A stretch of 64,000 nt of DNA from Cupriavidus taiwanensis LMG 19424 (GTDB taxonomy: Bacteria > Pseudomonadota > Gammaproteobacteria > Burkholderiales > Burkholderiaceae): NCBI RefSeq assembly GCF_000069785.1, contig NC_010528.1, forward strand, positions 1,364,001-1,428,000, in the 5' to 3' direction. The position numbers and the translations under genes are program-made. The notes beneath the pieces were generated by a model. The model was not told the DNA's origin. It was given only the letters and a program-made list of their open reading frames with translations, and did no database searches. Shown here in pieces: positions 1-8,079 of this stretch; position 1 is the stretch's first letter; each line of letters starts with the position of its first letter.

Positions 1-274
1 CGCCGAAGTGGATGCGGCGCTCGGGATCGGCCGGCTGCAGGAAGATGCCCCAGCGGTAGTCGGGCATCCTGACGTGGTCGAAATGCGCCCAGCCCGATGG
101 ATCGACCGACACGGCGGTGCGCAGGTACACCTCGAAGCCGTGCGAGCCGTCGGGCCCCATGTCGCGCCACCAGTCGAGGAACGCCGGTTGCCAGTGTTCC
201 AGCGCGCGCTGCAGCGCACGGTCGTCGGACAGGTTGACGTTGTTGGGGATCTTCTGGCTGTAGTCGATGCTCAC
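1..274 (-). CDS. boxB: Benzoyl-CoA 2,3-epoxidase oxygenase subunit BoxB, N-terminal part (cut by window edge)
   Basis: Only the first 91 codons are inside the window; the gene runs off the left edge on the minus strand. The start is GTG at 272-274, preceded by AGGAG on the minus strand (282-286) at normal spacing. The visible N-terminus (MSIDYSQKIPNNVNL and the following tryptophan-rich stretch) matches the BoxB family as I know it. BoxB is the diiron oxygenase component of the aerobic benzoyl-CoA pathway and, with the reductase BoxA, epoxidises the CoA-bound ring. It lies 31 bp downstream of boxC in the same direction, so the two should be cotranscribed. The diiron ligands are outside the window. 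Confidence 0.9.
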   Translation of the reverse strand, partial: MSIDYSQKIPNNVNLSDDRALQRALEHWQPAFLDWWRDMGPDGSHGFEVYLRTAVSVDPSGWAHFDHVRMPDYRWGIFLQPADPERRIHFG

Positions 275-305
275 GGGCTGTCTCCTGTGTTGTCGGGCGG
301 GTGCG

Positions 306-2003
306 CTAGACGCGGTCCCAGTCGAAGCGGGCCTTGTTGCCGCTGCCGAAGACCTTCAGCGCGCCGTGCTCGCCGACGGCGTTGGGGCGCTGGAAGATCC
401 AGTTCTGCCAGGCGGTGAGCCGGCCGAAGATGCGGGTTTCCATGGTCTCGGCGCCGCCGAAGCGCAGGTTGGCTTCCATCCCCGTGAGCGCATCCGGCGA
501 CAGGCTGGCGCGTTCCTCCAGGGCGATGCGGATCTCGTCTTCCCAGTCGATGTCGTCCGGCGCCGCGGTAATCAGGCCGAGCGAATCGGCGCTGAGCGCG
601 TCCAGCGGCGCGCCGATATGGTCGCGCACCGGGCCGAGCGCGGCCTCGTCGCCGTAGAAGCGCGCCGCCAGGCGGGTCTGCCCGTTGGGCATGGGATAGT
701 GGCCGAAATTGAGCGGCGAGACGAACACGCGTGGCGCGTCGTCGGGCGCGTCGGGCAGGTGCAGCATATAGCTGCGGTCGGCGGCCAGCGCCAGTTCCAG
801 CAGCGTGCCGGCAAAACAGGAATCCGGTTCGATGAGTGCGATCAGGCTGCGCGACGACACATCCAGCCGCGCCAGCGTGCGGCGCAGCATGCCGACGGTC
901 TCGCGCACGAACCAGTGGCCGGCGTGCGCCTGCAGCAGGGCATCGGCCGCCAGCACCGCGGCCGGGTCGCCTTCGGTCTTCAGCACCCAGATGCCGATAT
1001 CGAGGTGGTTGGTGCGCAGCGTCAGGATGGCGTCGTCGAGTTCGCGCGCCATCTTCAGCGGCCACCATTGCGCGCCCGCCGCGACCACGCCGGCGAGATC
1101 GGCGGGCTGGTGCTTGTCGGGCCCGAACACGGTCAGCGTGGCCTTGCGCGCGGCGGCATCGATATGCACGCGCACGGTCTCGTAGCGATAGCCGTGCGGC
1201 TCCACGGCGCGCGACAGCGGCGTCAGGGTGATGCCGTGGTGGCCTTGCGGGCGGTCGCTGGTGGCTGCCAGCGCCGCGGCGCGCTCGGCCACGTATTCGG
1301 CAAAGCGCGCCGGCTTGACTACTTCGTCGACCAGCTTCCAGTCCTTGGCGCGCTGGCCGCGCACGCCTTCGGTGGTGGTGCAGAAGATATCGGCGTGGTC
1401 GCGACGCACATGGCGCTTGTCGGTCACGCGCGTGAGGCCGCCGGTACCGGGCAGCACACCCAGCAGCGGTACCTCGGGCAGGCTCACCGCGGAAGAGCGG
1501 TCGTCGACCAGCACGATCTCGTCGCACGCCAGCGCCAGCTCATAGCCGCCGCCGGCGGTGGTGCCGTTGCACGCGGCGATGAACTTCAGCCCCGAGTGAC
1601 GGCTGGCGTCCTCGATGGCATTGCGGGTCTCGTTGGTGAACTTGCAGAAGTTGACCTTCCACGCATGCGAGGACTGCCCCAGCATGAAGATATTGGCGCC
1701 GGAGCAGAAGATGCGCTCGCGCGCGCTGGTGAGCACCACGGTGCGGACCTCGGGATGCTCGAAGCGAATGCGCTGCAGCGCGTCGTGCAGTTCGATGTCG
1801 ACGCCAAGGTCGTAGGAATTGAGCTTGAGCGCATAGCCGGGACGCAGGCCGCCTTCTTCATCGACATCCATCGCCAGCGTGGCGATCGGGCCGTTGAAGC
1901 TGAGCTTCCAGTGGCGGTACTGGTCGGGGTGGCGCTCGAATGTGACCGGCGCGGACGCGTCTGCCGGGTCAAAGGGTTGCGGGGCAATGGCCGGCGTGGA
2001 CAT
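306..2003 (-). CDS. boxC: Benzoyl-CoA-dihydrodiol lyase BoxC
   Basis: 565 residues, a crotonase-fold protein about twice the size of a normal enoyl-CoA hydratase, as expected for BoxC. The N-terminal half carries the crotonase oxyanion-hole region (around FCSGANIFMLGQ and NGTTAGGGYELALACDE). The C-terminal half is a second, diverged crotonase-like domain. BoxC opens the 2,3-epoxybenzoyl-CoA ring hydrolytically, releasing formate and 3,4-dehydroadipyl-CoA semialdehyde. An AGGAG lies just upstream of the ATG. It is the first gene of the boxC-boxB operon, and a promoter with overlapping TGCA sites sits immediately upstream (2018-2076). Cytoplasmic; family assignment is firm. Confidence 0.93.
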   Translation of the reverse strand: MSTPAIAPQPFDPADASAPVTFERHPDQYRHWKLSFNGPIATLAMDVDEEGGLRPGYALKLNSYDLGVDIELHDALQRIRFEHPEVRTVVLTSARERIFCSGANIFMLGQSSHAWKVNFCKFTNETRNAIEDASRHSGLKFIAACNGTTAGGGYELALACDEIVLVDDRSSAVSLPEVPLLGVLPGTGGLTRVTDKRHVRRDHADIFCTTTEGVRGQRAKDWKLVDEVVKPARFAEYVAERAAALAATSDRPQGHHGITLTPLSRAVEPHGYRYETVRVHIDAAARKATLTVFGPDKHQPADLAGVVAAGAQWWPLKMARELDDAILTLRTNHLDIGIWVLKTEGDPAAVLAADALLQAHAGHWFVRETVGMLRRTLARLDVSSRSLIALIEPDSCFAGTLLELALAADRSYMLHLPDAPDDAPRVFVSPLNFGHYPMPNGQTRLAARFYGDEAALGPVRDHIGAPLDALSADSLGLITAAPDDIDWEDEIRIALEERASLSPDALTGMEANLRFGGAETMETRIFGRLTAWQNWIFQRPNAVGEHGALKVFGSGNKARFDWDRV

Positions 2004-2017
2004 GGCTGTCTCCTGAG

Positions 2018-2058
2018 TGCACTATAGTGCCTTGCGGCTTTTGATGAAATATAGTGCA
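2018..2058. promoter_or_regulatory. Probable BoxR operator of the boxCB promoter
   Basis: A perfect 12-bp palindrome GCACTATAGTGC lies at 2019-2030 and a direct copy of its right half, TATAGTGCA, at 2050-2058, 27 bp start to start. The same TATAGTGCA occurs again in the boxR-bclA intergenic region at 3169-3177. BoxR/BzdR-family repressors are known to use TGCA-containing repeats. The second copy overlaps the predicted -10 hexamer and the palindrome falls just past the expected start site, which is where a repressor would sit. Binding is inferred. Confidence 0.6.
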
Positions 2059-2076
2059 TGGAGACGGGCGGTGCAA
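2048..2076 (-). promoter_or_regulatory. Sigma-70-type promoter of boxC-boxB
   Basis: On the minus strand, TTGCAC (2071-2076) is followed after exactly 17 bp by TATATT (2048-2053). Transcription would start near 2041, about 40 nt before the boxC ATG at 2003. The -10 overlaps a TATAGTGCA operator copy. Read directly from sequence; no start site has been mapped. Confidence 0.6.
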
Positions 2077-2102
2077 CGTCTTTGTCAGCCCGCCGGGCCG
2101 GT

Positions 2103-3050
2103 TCAGGCGCCGGCGGCCTGCAGCCGGGCGCGCAGTTGCTGCAGCGAGGTAGCGGCGTCCTGGCCGCTGGTGTCGATGGAAAGGTCGGCGCGGTCATACA
2201 GCGGCGCGCGCGCCTCCAGGATGCGGCGCAGGTCGGCCATGGCCTCGCGGTTGCCTTCCATCGGCCGCATGTCGCCCTGGGCCACCACGCGCGCCATGTG
2301 CTCTTCAGGCGAGGTGCGGACCCAGATGGTGAAGCACTGCGCCAGCAGCAGGTTGAAGGTCGCCGGTTCCGACACCAGGCTGCCTGGCGTGGCCAGCACC
2401 ATGCGGTCGTGTTCGCGCAGGGTCCGTTCCAGCGCGCGCATTTCGTAGCGGCGATAGGCGGCCTGCCCGTACAGCGAGTGGATCTCGGACAGGCTGGCGC
2501 CCGCTTCCTGCTCGATCACCGCATTCAGTTCGACGAACGGCACGTCGCGCGCGGCCGCCAGCGCGCGCCCCAGCGTCGATTTGCCGGCGCCGCGCAGCCC
2601 GATCAGCGCGATGCGGCGGTGGCGCGCATCGCCCGATTGTTCCGGCGCCAGCGCGTGGCGGCAGGCTTCGCGCACGCGGGCCAGCTCGCCGGCGGGCAAT
2701 TGCGCCAGCCACTGCACCATTTGCGCGAACTCGGACGCCTGCTGGCCGTTGAGGGTGTCGACCTCGGCCAGCACCACCGGCAGCGGCACGTCCAGCGCGC
2801 GCGCCACCTGCCGCAGCAGCAGTACCGACGCATTGCCGGTGCCGGTTTCCAGGTTGGCAAGATAACGCTCGGACACGGCCGCGCCGCGCGCCAGGTCCTT
2901 GCGCGACATGCCGCGCGAGGCGCGCAGCGAACGGATGCGCTCGCCCAGCTGGGTCAGGTAGGGGTCGCGTTCGGCGTTGGCAGCGGGCGCGGCAGGCGTG
3001 TCGGCCTCGGCGGCGCTGGCGGCGGGCAGCGGAGCGGAATCGCGGCGCAT
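2103..3050 (-). CDS. boxR: BoxR-type transcriptional regulator (XRE helix-turn-helix fused to shikimate-kinase-like domain)
   Basis: 315 residues from the ATG at 3050. Residues 34-93 are a Cro/C1-type helix-turn-helix. Residues about 147-310 are a shikimate-kinase-like domain with a Walker A motif GLRGAGKST. This fusion is the signature of BoxR/BzdR regulators, in which the kinase-like domain senses benzoyl-CoA and relieves repression of the box genes. The open frame continues upstream to 3131, but the extra 27 residues are not family-like, so the start at MRRDS was chosen; no strong ribosome-binding site helps decide. It lies between the boxCB operon and the divergent benzoate-CoA ligase, matching a role in controlling both. 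Confidence 0.88.
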   Translation of the reverse strand: MRRDSAPLPAASAAEADTPAAPAANAERDPYLTQLGERIRSLRASRGMSRKDLARGAAVSERYLANLETGTGNASVLLLRQVARALDVPLPVVLAEVDTLNGQQASEFAQMVQWLAQLPAGELARVREACRHALAPEQSGDARHRRIALIGLRGAGKSTLGRALAAARDVPFVELNAVIEQEAGASLSEIHSLYGQAAYRRYEMRALERTLREHDRMVLATPGSLVSEPATFNLLLAQCFTIWVRTSPEEHMARVVAQGDMRPMEGNREAMADLRRILEARAPLYDRADLSIDTSGQDAATSLQQLRARLQAAGA

Positions 3051-3168
3051 GGTGTCGGTCAGGTAGGTGCGGCCTAAAGAAAGGCTGGGGCGAAAGCAGG
3101 GGCGCATTATACGGTCAGCGCAGCGCGCCAAGTGGTGCCGGAGGCGGCTGCCACCGCGAACCCTGTCC

Positions 3169-3214
3169 TATAGTGCATTCCCTTGGTTGCATAATAGTTG
3201 ATGTGAAATAAAAT
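3169..3214 (+). promoter_or_regulatory. Probable BoxR-controlled promoter of the benzoate-CoA ligase operon
   Basis: TATAGTGCA (3169-3177), identical to the boxCB operator copy, is followed by TTGCAT (3187-3192), 16 bp and TAAAAT (3209-3214), a plausible -35/-10 pair reading rightwards. A TGCA (3188-3191) lies inside the -35. The rest of the 280-bp boxR-bclA gap shows no gene. Regulation by BoxR is inferred from the shared element and gene context. Confidence 0.5.
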
Positions 3215-3330
3215 GCATCAATAAGCGGATCCGGCTGCCCCAAGACCGGCCCCGACAACAGCGACTGGCCTGGCGCCGTCGCGCGCCTGCCGGCCGGCGG
3301 GCCGTGGCGCGCGATACCAAGGAGTGAGAC

Positions 3331-4938
3331 ATGACGCCCCCCGACCCTGCGGCTGCCGACGCCGCCAGTGCCATTGCGGCGCTGCCGTCACGCTATAACG
3401 CCGCCGAGGACCTGTTGTCGCGCAACCTCCAGGCAGGCCGCGGCGGCAAGACCGCCTACCGCGACGACACCACCTCGCTGACCTACGCCGAACTGGACGA
3501 CCGTTCCCGCCGCTTTTCCGGGGCGCTGCGCGCGGCCGGCCTGCGCCAGGAAGAGCGCGTGCTGCTGTGCGCGCTCGACACGGTCGATTTTCCGGTGGTG
3601 TTCCTCGGTTGCCTGCTGGCGGGCGTGGTGCCGGTGGCGGTCAATACCCTGCTGACGGCGGACGATTACGCCTACATGCTGGACCACAGCGGTGCCCGCG
3701 CGGTGGTGGTGTCCGAACCGCTGCTGGCGGTGATGCAGGCTGCGATCGACAAGAGCGGGCTGGCCCCGACCGTGATCCAGGCGGCGCCACATGCCGGCGC
3801 CGCGCCGTCCTGCAGCGTCGGCGCGATGCTGGCGCGCACCCGCACGCCGGCGACCGCAGCCAGCACCGGCCCCGACGACATGGCGTTCTGGCTGTACTCG
3901 TCCGGCTCAACCGGCCGGCCCAAGGGGACCGTGCACACCCACGCCAACCTGTTCCATACCGCCGACCTCTATGCCCGGCAGGTGCTGGGCATCCGCGAGG
4001 ACGACGTGGTGTTCTCCGCCGCCAAGCTGTTCTTTGCCTACGGGCTCGGCAACGCGCTGACCTTTCCGATGTCGGTCGGTGCGACCACCGTGCTGATGGC
4101 CGAGCGGCCCACGCCCGCCGCGGTGTTCAAACGCCTGCGCGAGCACCAGCCGACGGTATTCTGCGGCGTGCCGACCCTGTTCGCCGGCATGCTGGCCGCG
4201 CCGGACCTGCCGGCGCGCGCGGACGTGGCCTTGCGCGTTTGCACCTCGGCGGGCGAGGCGCTGCCGCGCGATATCGGCGAACGCTTCCTGGCGCATTTCG
4301 GCTGCGACATCCTCGACGGCATCGGCTCCACCGAGATGCTGCATATCTTCCTGTCGAACCGGCCGGGCGCAGTGCGCTACGGCACCACCGGCGTGCCGGT
4401 CCCCGGCTACGAAATCAGGCTGCTCGACGAGCAGGGCCAGCCGTGCGCCGCGGGCGAGATCGGCGAGCTCTTCATCAAGGGCCCGAGCGCCGCGCTGATG
4501 TACTGGTGCAATCGCGACAAGAGCCGCGAAACCTTCGTCGGCGCCTGGACGCGCAGCGGCGACAAGTACCTGCGCGATGCGGATGGCTACTACACCTACG
4601 CCGGCCGCAGCGACGACATGCTGAAGGTGGGCGGCATCTACGTCTCGCCGTTCGAGGTCGAGGCCGCGCTGGCACAGCATCCGGCCGTGCTGGAAGCGGC
4701 GGTGATCGGCGTGACGGACGCCGACGAACTGGTCAAGCCCAAGGCCTTCGTGGTGCTGCGCCCGGGCCAGCAATGGCACGACGGCATGGCGGCGGAACTG
4801 CAGGCCTTCGTCAAGTCGCGCCTGGCGCCGTACAAGTACCCGCGCCAGATCGAATGCGTGCCGGAACTGCCCAAGACCGCCACCGGCAAGATCCAGCGCT
4901 TCCGCCTGCGCCAGCGCGAGCAGGCCGCGCGCGGCTGA
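3331..4938 (+). CDS. Benzoate-CoA ligase
   Basis: 535 residues of the acyl-adenylate-forming (ANL) superfamily, closest in character to BclA/BadA benzoate-CoA ligases. The phosphate-binding loop YSSGSTGRPKG is at 189-199, the motif YGTTGVPVPGY follows in mid-protein, and the C-terminal catalytic lysine lies in TATGKIQR (K520). It converts benzoate, ATP and CoA into benzoyl-CoA, the entry substrate and probable inducer of the box pathway. The ATG has a clear upstream AAGGAG. It is divergent from boxR and 13 bp from the downstream hydrolase. Some members also accept 2-aminobenzoate or fluorobenzoates, which sequence alone cannot settle. Confidence 0.9.
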   Translation: MTPPDPAAADAASAIAALPSRYNAAEDLLSRNLQAGRGGKTAYRDDTTSLTYAELDDRSRRFSGALRAAGLRQEERVLLCALDTVDFPVVFLGCLLAGVVPVAVNTLLTADDYAYMLDHSGARAVVVSEPLLAVMQAAIDKSGLAPTVIQAAPHAGAAPSCSVGAMLARTRTPATAASTGPDDMAFWLYSSGSTGRPKGTVHTHANLFHTADLYARQVLGIREDDVVFSAAKLFFAYGLGNALTFPMSVGATTVLMAERPTPAAVFKRLREHQPTVFCGVPTLFAGMLAAPDLPARADVALRVCTSAGEALPRDIGERFLAHFGCDILDGIGSTEMLHIFLSNRPGAVRYGTTGVPVPGYEIRLLDEQGQPCAAGEIGELFIKGPSAALMYWCNRDKSRETFVGAWTRSGDKYLRDADGYYTYAGRSDDMLKVGGIYVSPFEVEAALAQHPAVLEAAVIGVTDADELVKPKAFVVLRPGQQWHDGMAAELQAFVKSRLAPYKYPRQIECVPELPKTATGKIQRFRLRQREQAARG

Positions 4939-4951
4939 ACTTCTTTAACCG

Positions 4952-5782
4952 ATGCAACCAATGTCCATGCCCGGCAGCCTGGTCGAGATCCCGTTCGACA
5001 ACCGCCGTATCCAGATCGAATACCAGTGGCTGCGCCCGGAGCGCGCGCAGCGTCCGCTGGTGGTGTTCCTGCACGAGGGCCTCGGCTCGGTCAGCATGTG
5101 GCGGGATTTTCCGCGCGACTTCTGCGAGGCCGGCGATTACTGCGGACTGGTGTTTTCCCGTTACGGCTACGGCCGCTCCACGCCGCGGCCGCACGGCGAG
5201 AAGTGGCGCCCCGATTTCATGCACCGGCAGGCGCGCGAGGCGTTGCCCGCGCTGTTCGATGCGCTCGAAATCGGACCCGGCCGCGCGCACGGCACGCCCT
5301 GGCTGCTCGGCCACAGCGATGGCGGCTCGATCGCGCTGATCCATGCCGCCAGCTTCCCGGAGGCGGTGGCGGGCATCACCGTGCTGGCGCCGCATATCGT
5401 GGTCGAAGACCTGTCGGTGCGCAGCATCGCGGCGACGCGCCAGGCCTACCTGGAAACCGACCTGCGCGAGCGGCTGGCGCGCCACCACGCGGATGTCGAT
5501 TCGGCGTTCTGGGGCTGGAACGATATCTGGCTCGACCCGGAATTCCGCCGCTGGGACCTGCGGCCGCTGCTGTCCGGCATCCAATGCCCGGTGCTTGCGG
5601 TGCAGGGCGAAGACGACGAGTACGGCACCATGGCGCAGATCGAGGGTATCCATCGATATGCCCCCCAGACCACCTTGCTTAAACTCGCGCGATGCGGACA
5701 TTCGCCCCATCGCGACCAAAAAGATCCGTTGACGCTGGCCGCGGTTCGGCATATAAACGCATATACTTCAAACCTAAAATAA
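4952..5782 (+). CDS. Alpha/beta-fold hydrolase of the box cluster
   Basis: 276 residues with a full alpha/beta-hydrolase layout: nucleophile elbow GHSDGGS (S122), an oxyanion-region HEG near residue 41, and a C-terminal GHSPH (H250) after a likely acid in the GEDDEYG segment. No signal peptide, so cytoplasmic. It starts 13 bp after the ligase and has only a weak ribosome-binding site, suggesting translational coupling. Hydrolases of this kind recur in box clusters, where they may hydrolyse stalled CoA thioesters or lactones, but its substrate is not known to me. The promoter of the next gene lies inside its 3' end. Confidence 0.75.
   Translation: MQPMSMPGSLVEIPFDNRRIQIEYQWLRPERAQRPLVVFLHEGLGSVSMWRDFPRDFCEAGDYCGLVFSRYGYGRSTPRPHGEKWRPDFMHRQAREALPALFDALEIGPGRAHGTPWLLGHSDGGSIALIHAASFPEAVAGITVLAPHIVVEDLSVRSIAATRQAYLETDLRERLARHHADVDSAFWGWNDIWLDPEFRRWDLRPLLSGIQCPVLAVQGEDDEYGTMAQIEGIHRYAPQTTLLKLARCGHSPHRDQKDPLTLAAVRHINAYTSNLK
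5729..5757 (+). promoter_or_regulatory. Strong-looking sigma-70 promoter of the ABC importer genes
   Basis: TTGACG (5729-5734), a 17-bp spacer and TATAAA (5752-5757), located within the last codons of the upstream hydrolase. An AT-rich stretch follows. It would give the substrate-binding protein its own transcription start about 140 nt before its ATG, in addition to read-through from the ligase promoter. Confidence 0.65.
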
Positions 5783-5903
5783 TTCGGCTTCCCGCCGGTT
5801 GCGCAGGGGTTCCCGGTGCCAGGTGCGCCGGCGGCCCATGGCAAGGGCAGGGGTGACCGGCAACGGTCCAGCGAGCCAACCGGCTTGACCACCAGGAGAC
5901 ACC

Positions 5904-7109
5904 ATGCGTCGCTTCCCATCGCGCAGGCTTGCGCCTGCCTGCCTTGCCGTCGCCACCGTCTTTGCCATGGCCGGCGCGTCGGCGCAGACCGCGGCCCCCG
6001 CGGCCGGCGCTCCCGCCGGCGGCAAGATCAAGGTCGGCTTCATGCTGCCGTACACCGGCACCTACGCCGCGCTGGGCAACGCCATCGAGAACGGCTTCCG
6101 CATGTACGTGCAGCAGCAGGGCGGCAAGCTGGGCGGGCGCGAGATCGAGTACTTCAAGGTCGACGACGAATCCGATCCGGCCAAGGCGCCGGAGAATGCC
6201 ACCAAGCTGGTCAAGCGCGACCAGGTCGACGTGGTGGTGGGCACGGTGCATTCCGGCGTGCAGATGGGCATCGTCAAGGTGGCCAAGGAAAACAATACGC
6301 TGCTGATCATTCCCAACGCCGGCGTCGACGAGGCCACCGGGCCGCTGTGCGGGCCCAATATCTTCCGCACCTCGTTCTCGAACTGGCAGCCGGGCTATGC
6401 GATGGGCCAGGTGCTGGGCGAGCGCGGCCTGAAGAAGGTGGTAACGCTGACCTGGAAGTACGCCGCCGGCGAGCAGTCGGTCAAGGGCTTCAAGGAGGCG
6501 TTCGAGGCCAAGGGCGGCAAAGTGGTGAAGGAACTGAGCCTGCCGTTCCCCAATGTCGAGTTCCAGGCGCTGATCACCGAAGTGGCATCGCTCAAGCCCG
6601 ACGCCGTGTTCGTGTTCTTTGCCGGCGGCGGCGCGGTCAAGTTCGTCAAGGACTGGGCCGCGGCCGGGCTGAAGGACAAGATCCCGCTGTACGGGTCGGG
6701 CTTCCTCACCGACGGCACGCTCGAGGCGCAGGGCAACGCCGCGCAGGGCCTGGAGACCACGCTGCATTACGCCGACGGCCTGACCAACCCGCGCGACAAG
6801 AACTTCCGCCTGGACTACGCCAAGACCTACAAGCTGCAGCCCGATGTGTATGCGGTGCAGGGCTACGATGCGGCCCAGCTGCTGGCAGCCGGCGCGAGCG
6901 CCGTGAAGGGCGACATGACGCGCAAGGCCGAGCTCTACAAGGCCATGGGCGGCGCCAGGATCGACAGCCCGCGCGGCACCTTCACGCTGTCCAAGGCGCA
7001 TAACCCGGTGCAGGACTTCTACCTGCGCAAGGTGGACGGGCGCGAGAACAAGGTCAGTGCCGTGGCGGTGAAGGCGCTGGCCGACCCCGCGCGCGGGTGC
7101 CGGCTGTAA
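5904..7109 (+). CDS. Branched-chain-type ABC transporter periplasmic substrate-binding protein
   Basis: 401 residues. An N-terminal signal peptide (RR, hydrophobic LAVATVFAMAGASA, cleavage near ASAQ-T) is followed by a type-1 periplasmic binding fold of the Leu/Ile/Val family (KVGFMLPYTGTYAALGNAIENG at the start of the mature protein, a family hallmark). In box clusters this family delivers benzoate or related aromatic acids rather than amino acids, and the position directly after the ligase and hydrolase supports that. The cognate permeases and ATPases follow at 7212-10663. Ligand identity is an inference. Confidence 0.85.
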   Translation: MRRFPSRRLAPACLAVATVFAMAGASAQTAAPAAGAPAGGKIKVGFMLPYTGTYAALGNAIENGFRMYVQQQGGKLGGREIEYFKVDDESDPAKAPENATKLVKRDQVDVVVGTVHSGVQMGIVKVAKENNTLLIIPNAGVDEATGPLCGPNIFRTSFSNWQPGYAMGQVLGERGLKKVVTLTWKYAAGEQSVKGFKEAFEAKGGKVVKELSLPFPNVEFQALITEVASLKPDAVFVFFAGGGAVKFVKDWAAAGLKDKIPLYGSGFLTDGTLEAQGNAAQGLETTLHYADGLTNPRDKNFRLDYAKTYKLQPDVYAVQGYDAAQLLAAGASAVKGDMTRKAELYKAMGGARIDSPRGTFTLSKAHNPVQDFYLRKVDGRENKVSAVAVKALADPARGCRL

Positions 7110-7132
7110 GCGCTTTAACACCCGCGTGTTTT

Positions 7133-7162
7133 CTCCCCTTTCCCGCACGCGGGGGAGGGGAG
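7133..7162. repeat. GC-rich dispersed hairpin repeat between binding-protein and permease genes
   Basis: CTCCCC-TTT-CCCGC-AC-GCGGG-GGAGGGGAG forms a stem of paired CTCCCC/GGGGAG and CCCGC/GCGGG. Related elements of the form CCCTCTCCC...GGGAGAGGG occur at 47515-47535, 47606-47631 and 30663-30682. It may lower expression of the membrane genes relative to the binding protein by stabilising the upstream transcript, a common arrangement in ABC importer operons. Confidence 0.5.
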
Positions 7163-7211
7163 CTTGCCACCAGCCTGCGTGGCGCTATCGGTTCCTTGAT
7201 GTATTGCCCGC

Positions 7212-8078
7212 ATGGACATCGTCTCCTTTCTCATCCAGTGCCTGAACAGCGTCCAGTACGGCCTGCTGCTGTTCCTGGTCGCCAGCGGCCTGACGCTGAT
7301 CTTCGGCATCATGGGCGTGATCAACCTGGCCCACGGCAGCTTCTACATGCTGGGCGCCTATCTGGCTTTCACGCTGGCCGGACTGACCGGCAACCTGTTC
7401 ATCGCCATTCCGCTGGGCATCGTGCTGGCGGTGGCGTTCGGCTATGTGCTGGAGTGGGCCTTCTTCAGCTACCTGTACGAGCGCGACCACCTGCAGCAGG
7501 TGCTGATGACCTATGGCCTGATCCTGGTGTTCGAGGAATTGCGCAGCATCCTGGTCGGCGATGACGTGCACGGCGTGCAGGTGCCGGCGCTGCTCGACGG
7601 CGCGCTGCCGATCGGCAACGACATGACCTATCCGGTGTACCGCCTGTTCATCTCCGCCGTGTGCCTGGTGGTGGCGCTGGCGATGTACTACGTGATCCGC
7701 CGCACGCGCCTGGGCATGATGATCCGTGCCGGCGCGACCAACCGCGAGATGGTGCAGTCGCTGGGCATCAATATCACGGTGCTGTACCGCTTTGTGTTCG
7801 CGCTTGGGGTGGCCCTGGCGGTGCTGGCCGGCATGATCGCCGCGCCGGTGTCGTCGGTCTATCCGGGCATGGGCGCGCAGGTGCTGATCGTCTGTTTCGT
7901 GGTGGTGGTGATCGGCGGCATCGGCTCGGTCAAGGGCGCGCTGGTGGCGTCGCTGTTGCTGGGCTTTGTCGATACCTTCGGCAAGGTGTTCTGGCAGGAG
8001 GCAGCCGGCGTGCTGATCTACCTGCTGATGGCGGTGATCCTGCTGTGGAAGCCGCAGGGGCTGTTCAAGGCGGGGTGA
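7212..8078 (+). CDS. ABC transporter permease, LivH type
   Basis: 288 residues, almost entirely hydrophobic with about eight membrane segments, of the branched-chain amino acid permease LivH family (N-terminal FGIMGVINLAHGSFYMLGAY is the characteristic family segment). It forms half of the membrane channel together with the LivM-type permease starting at 8080, one base after its stop codon. The 102-bp gap to the binding-protein gene contains a GC-rich hairpin. Inner membrane; substrate most likely benzoate or another aromatic acid given the cluster. Confidence 0.87.
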   Translation: MDIVSFLIQCLNSVQYGLLLFLVASGLTLIFGIMGVINLAHGSFYMLGAYLAFTLAGLTGNLFIAIPLGIVLAVAFGYVLEWAFFSYLYERDHLQQVLMTYGLILVFEELRSILVGDDVHGVQVPALLDGALPIGNDMTYPVYRLFISAVCLVVALAMYYVIRRTRLGMMIRAGATNREMVQSLGINITVLYRFVFALGVALAVLAGMIAAPVSSVYPGMGAQVLIVCFVVVVIGGIGSVKGALVASLLLGFVDTFGKVFWQEAAGVLIYLLMAVILLWKPQGLFKAG

Positions 8079-8079
8079 C

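Noticed and set aside
267..2027. Long plus-strand open frame of 586 codons opposite boxC
   Set aside because: It is antisense to boxC, which has full family sequence, a ribosome-binding site and a promoter. Long shadow frames are normal at this GC content, and the translated product has no family-like segments.
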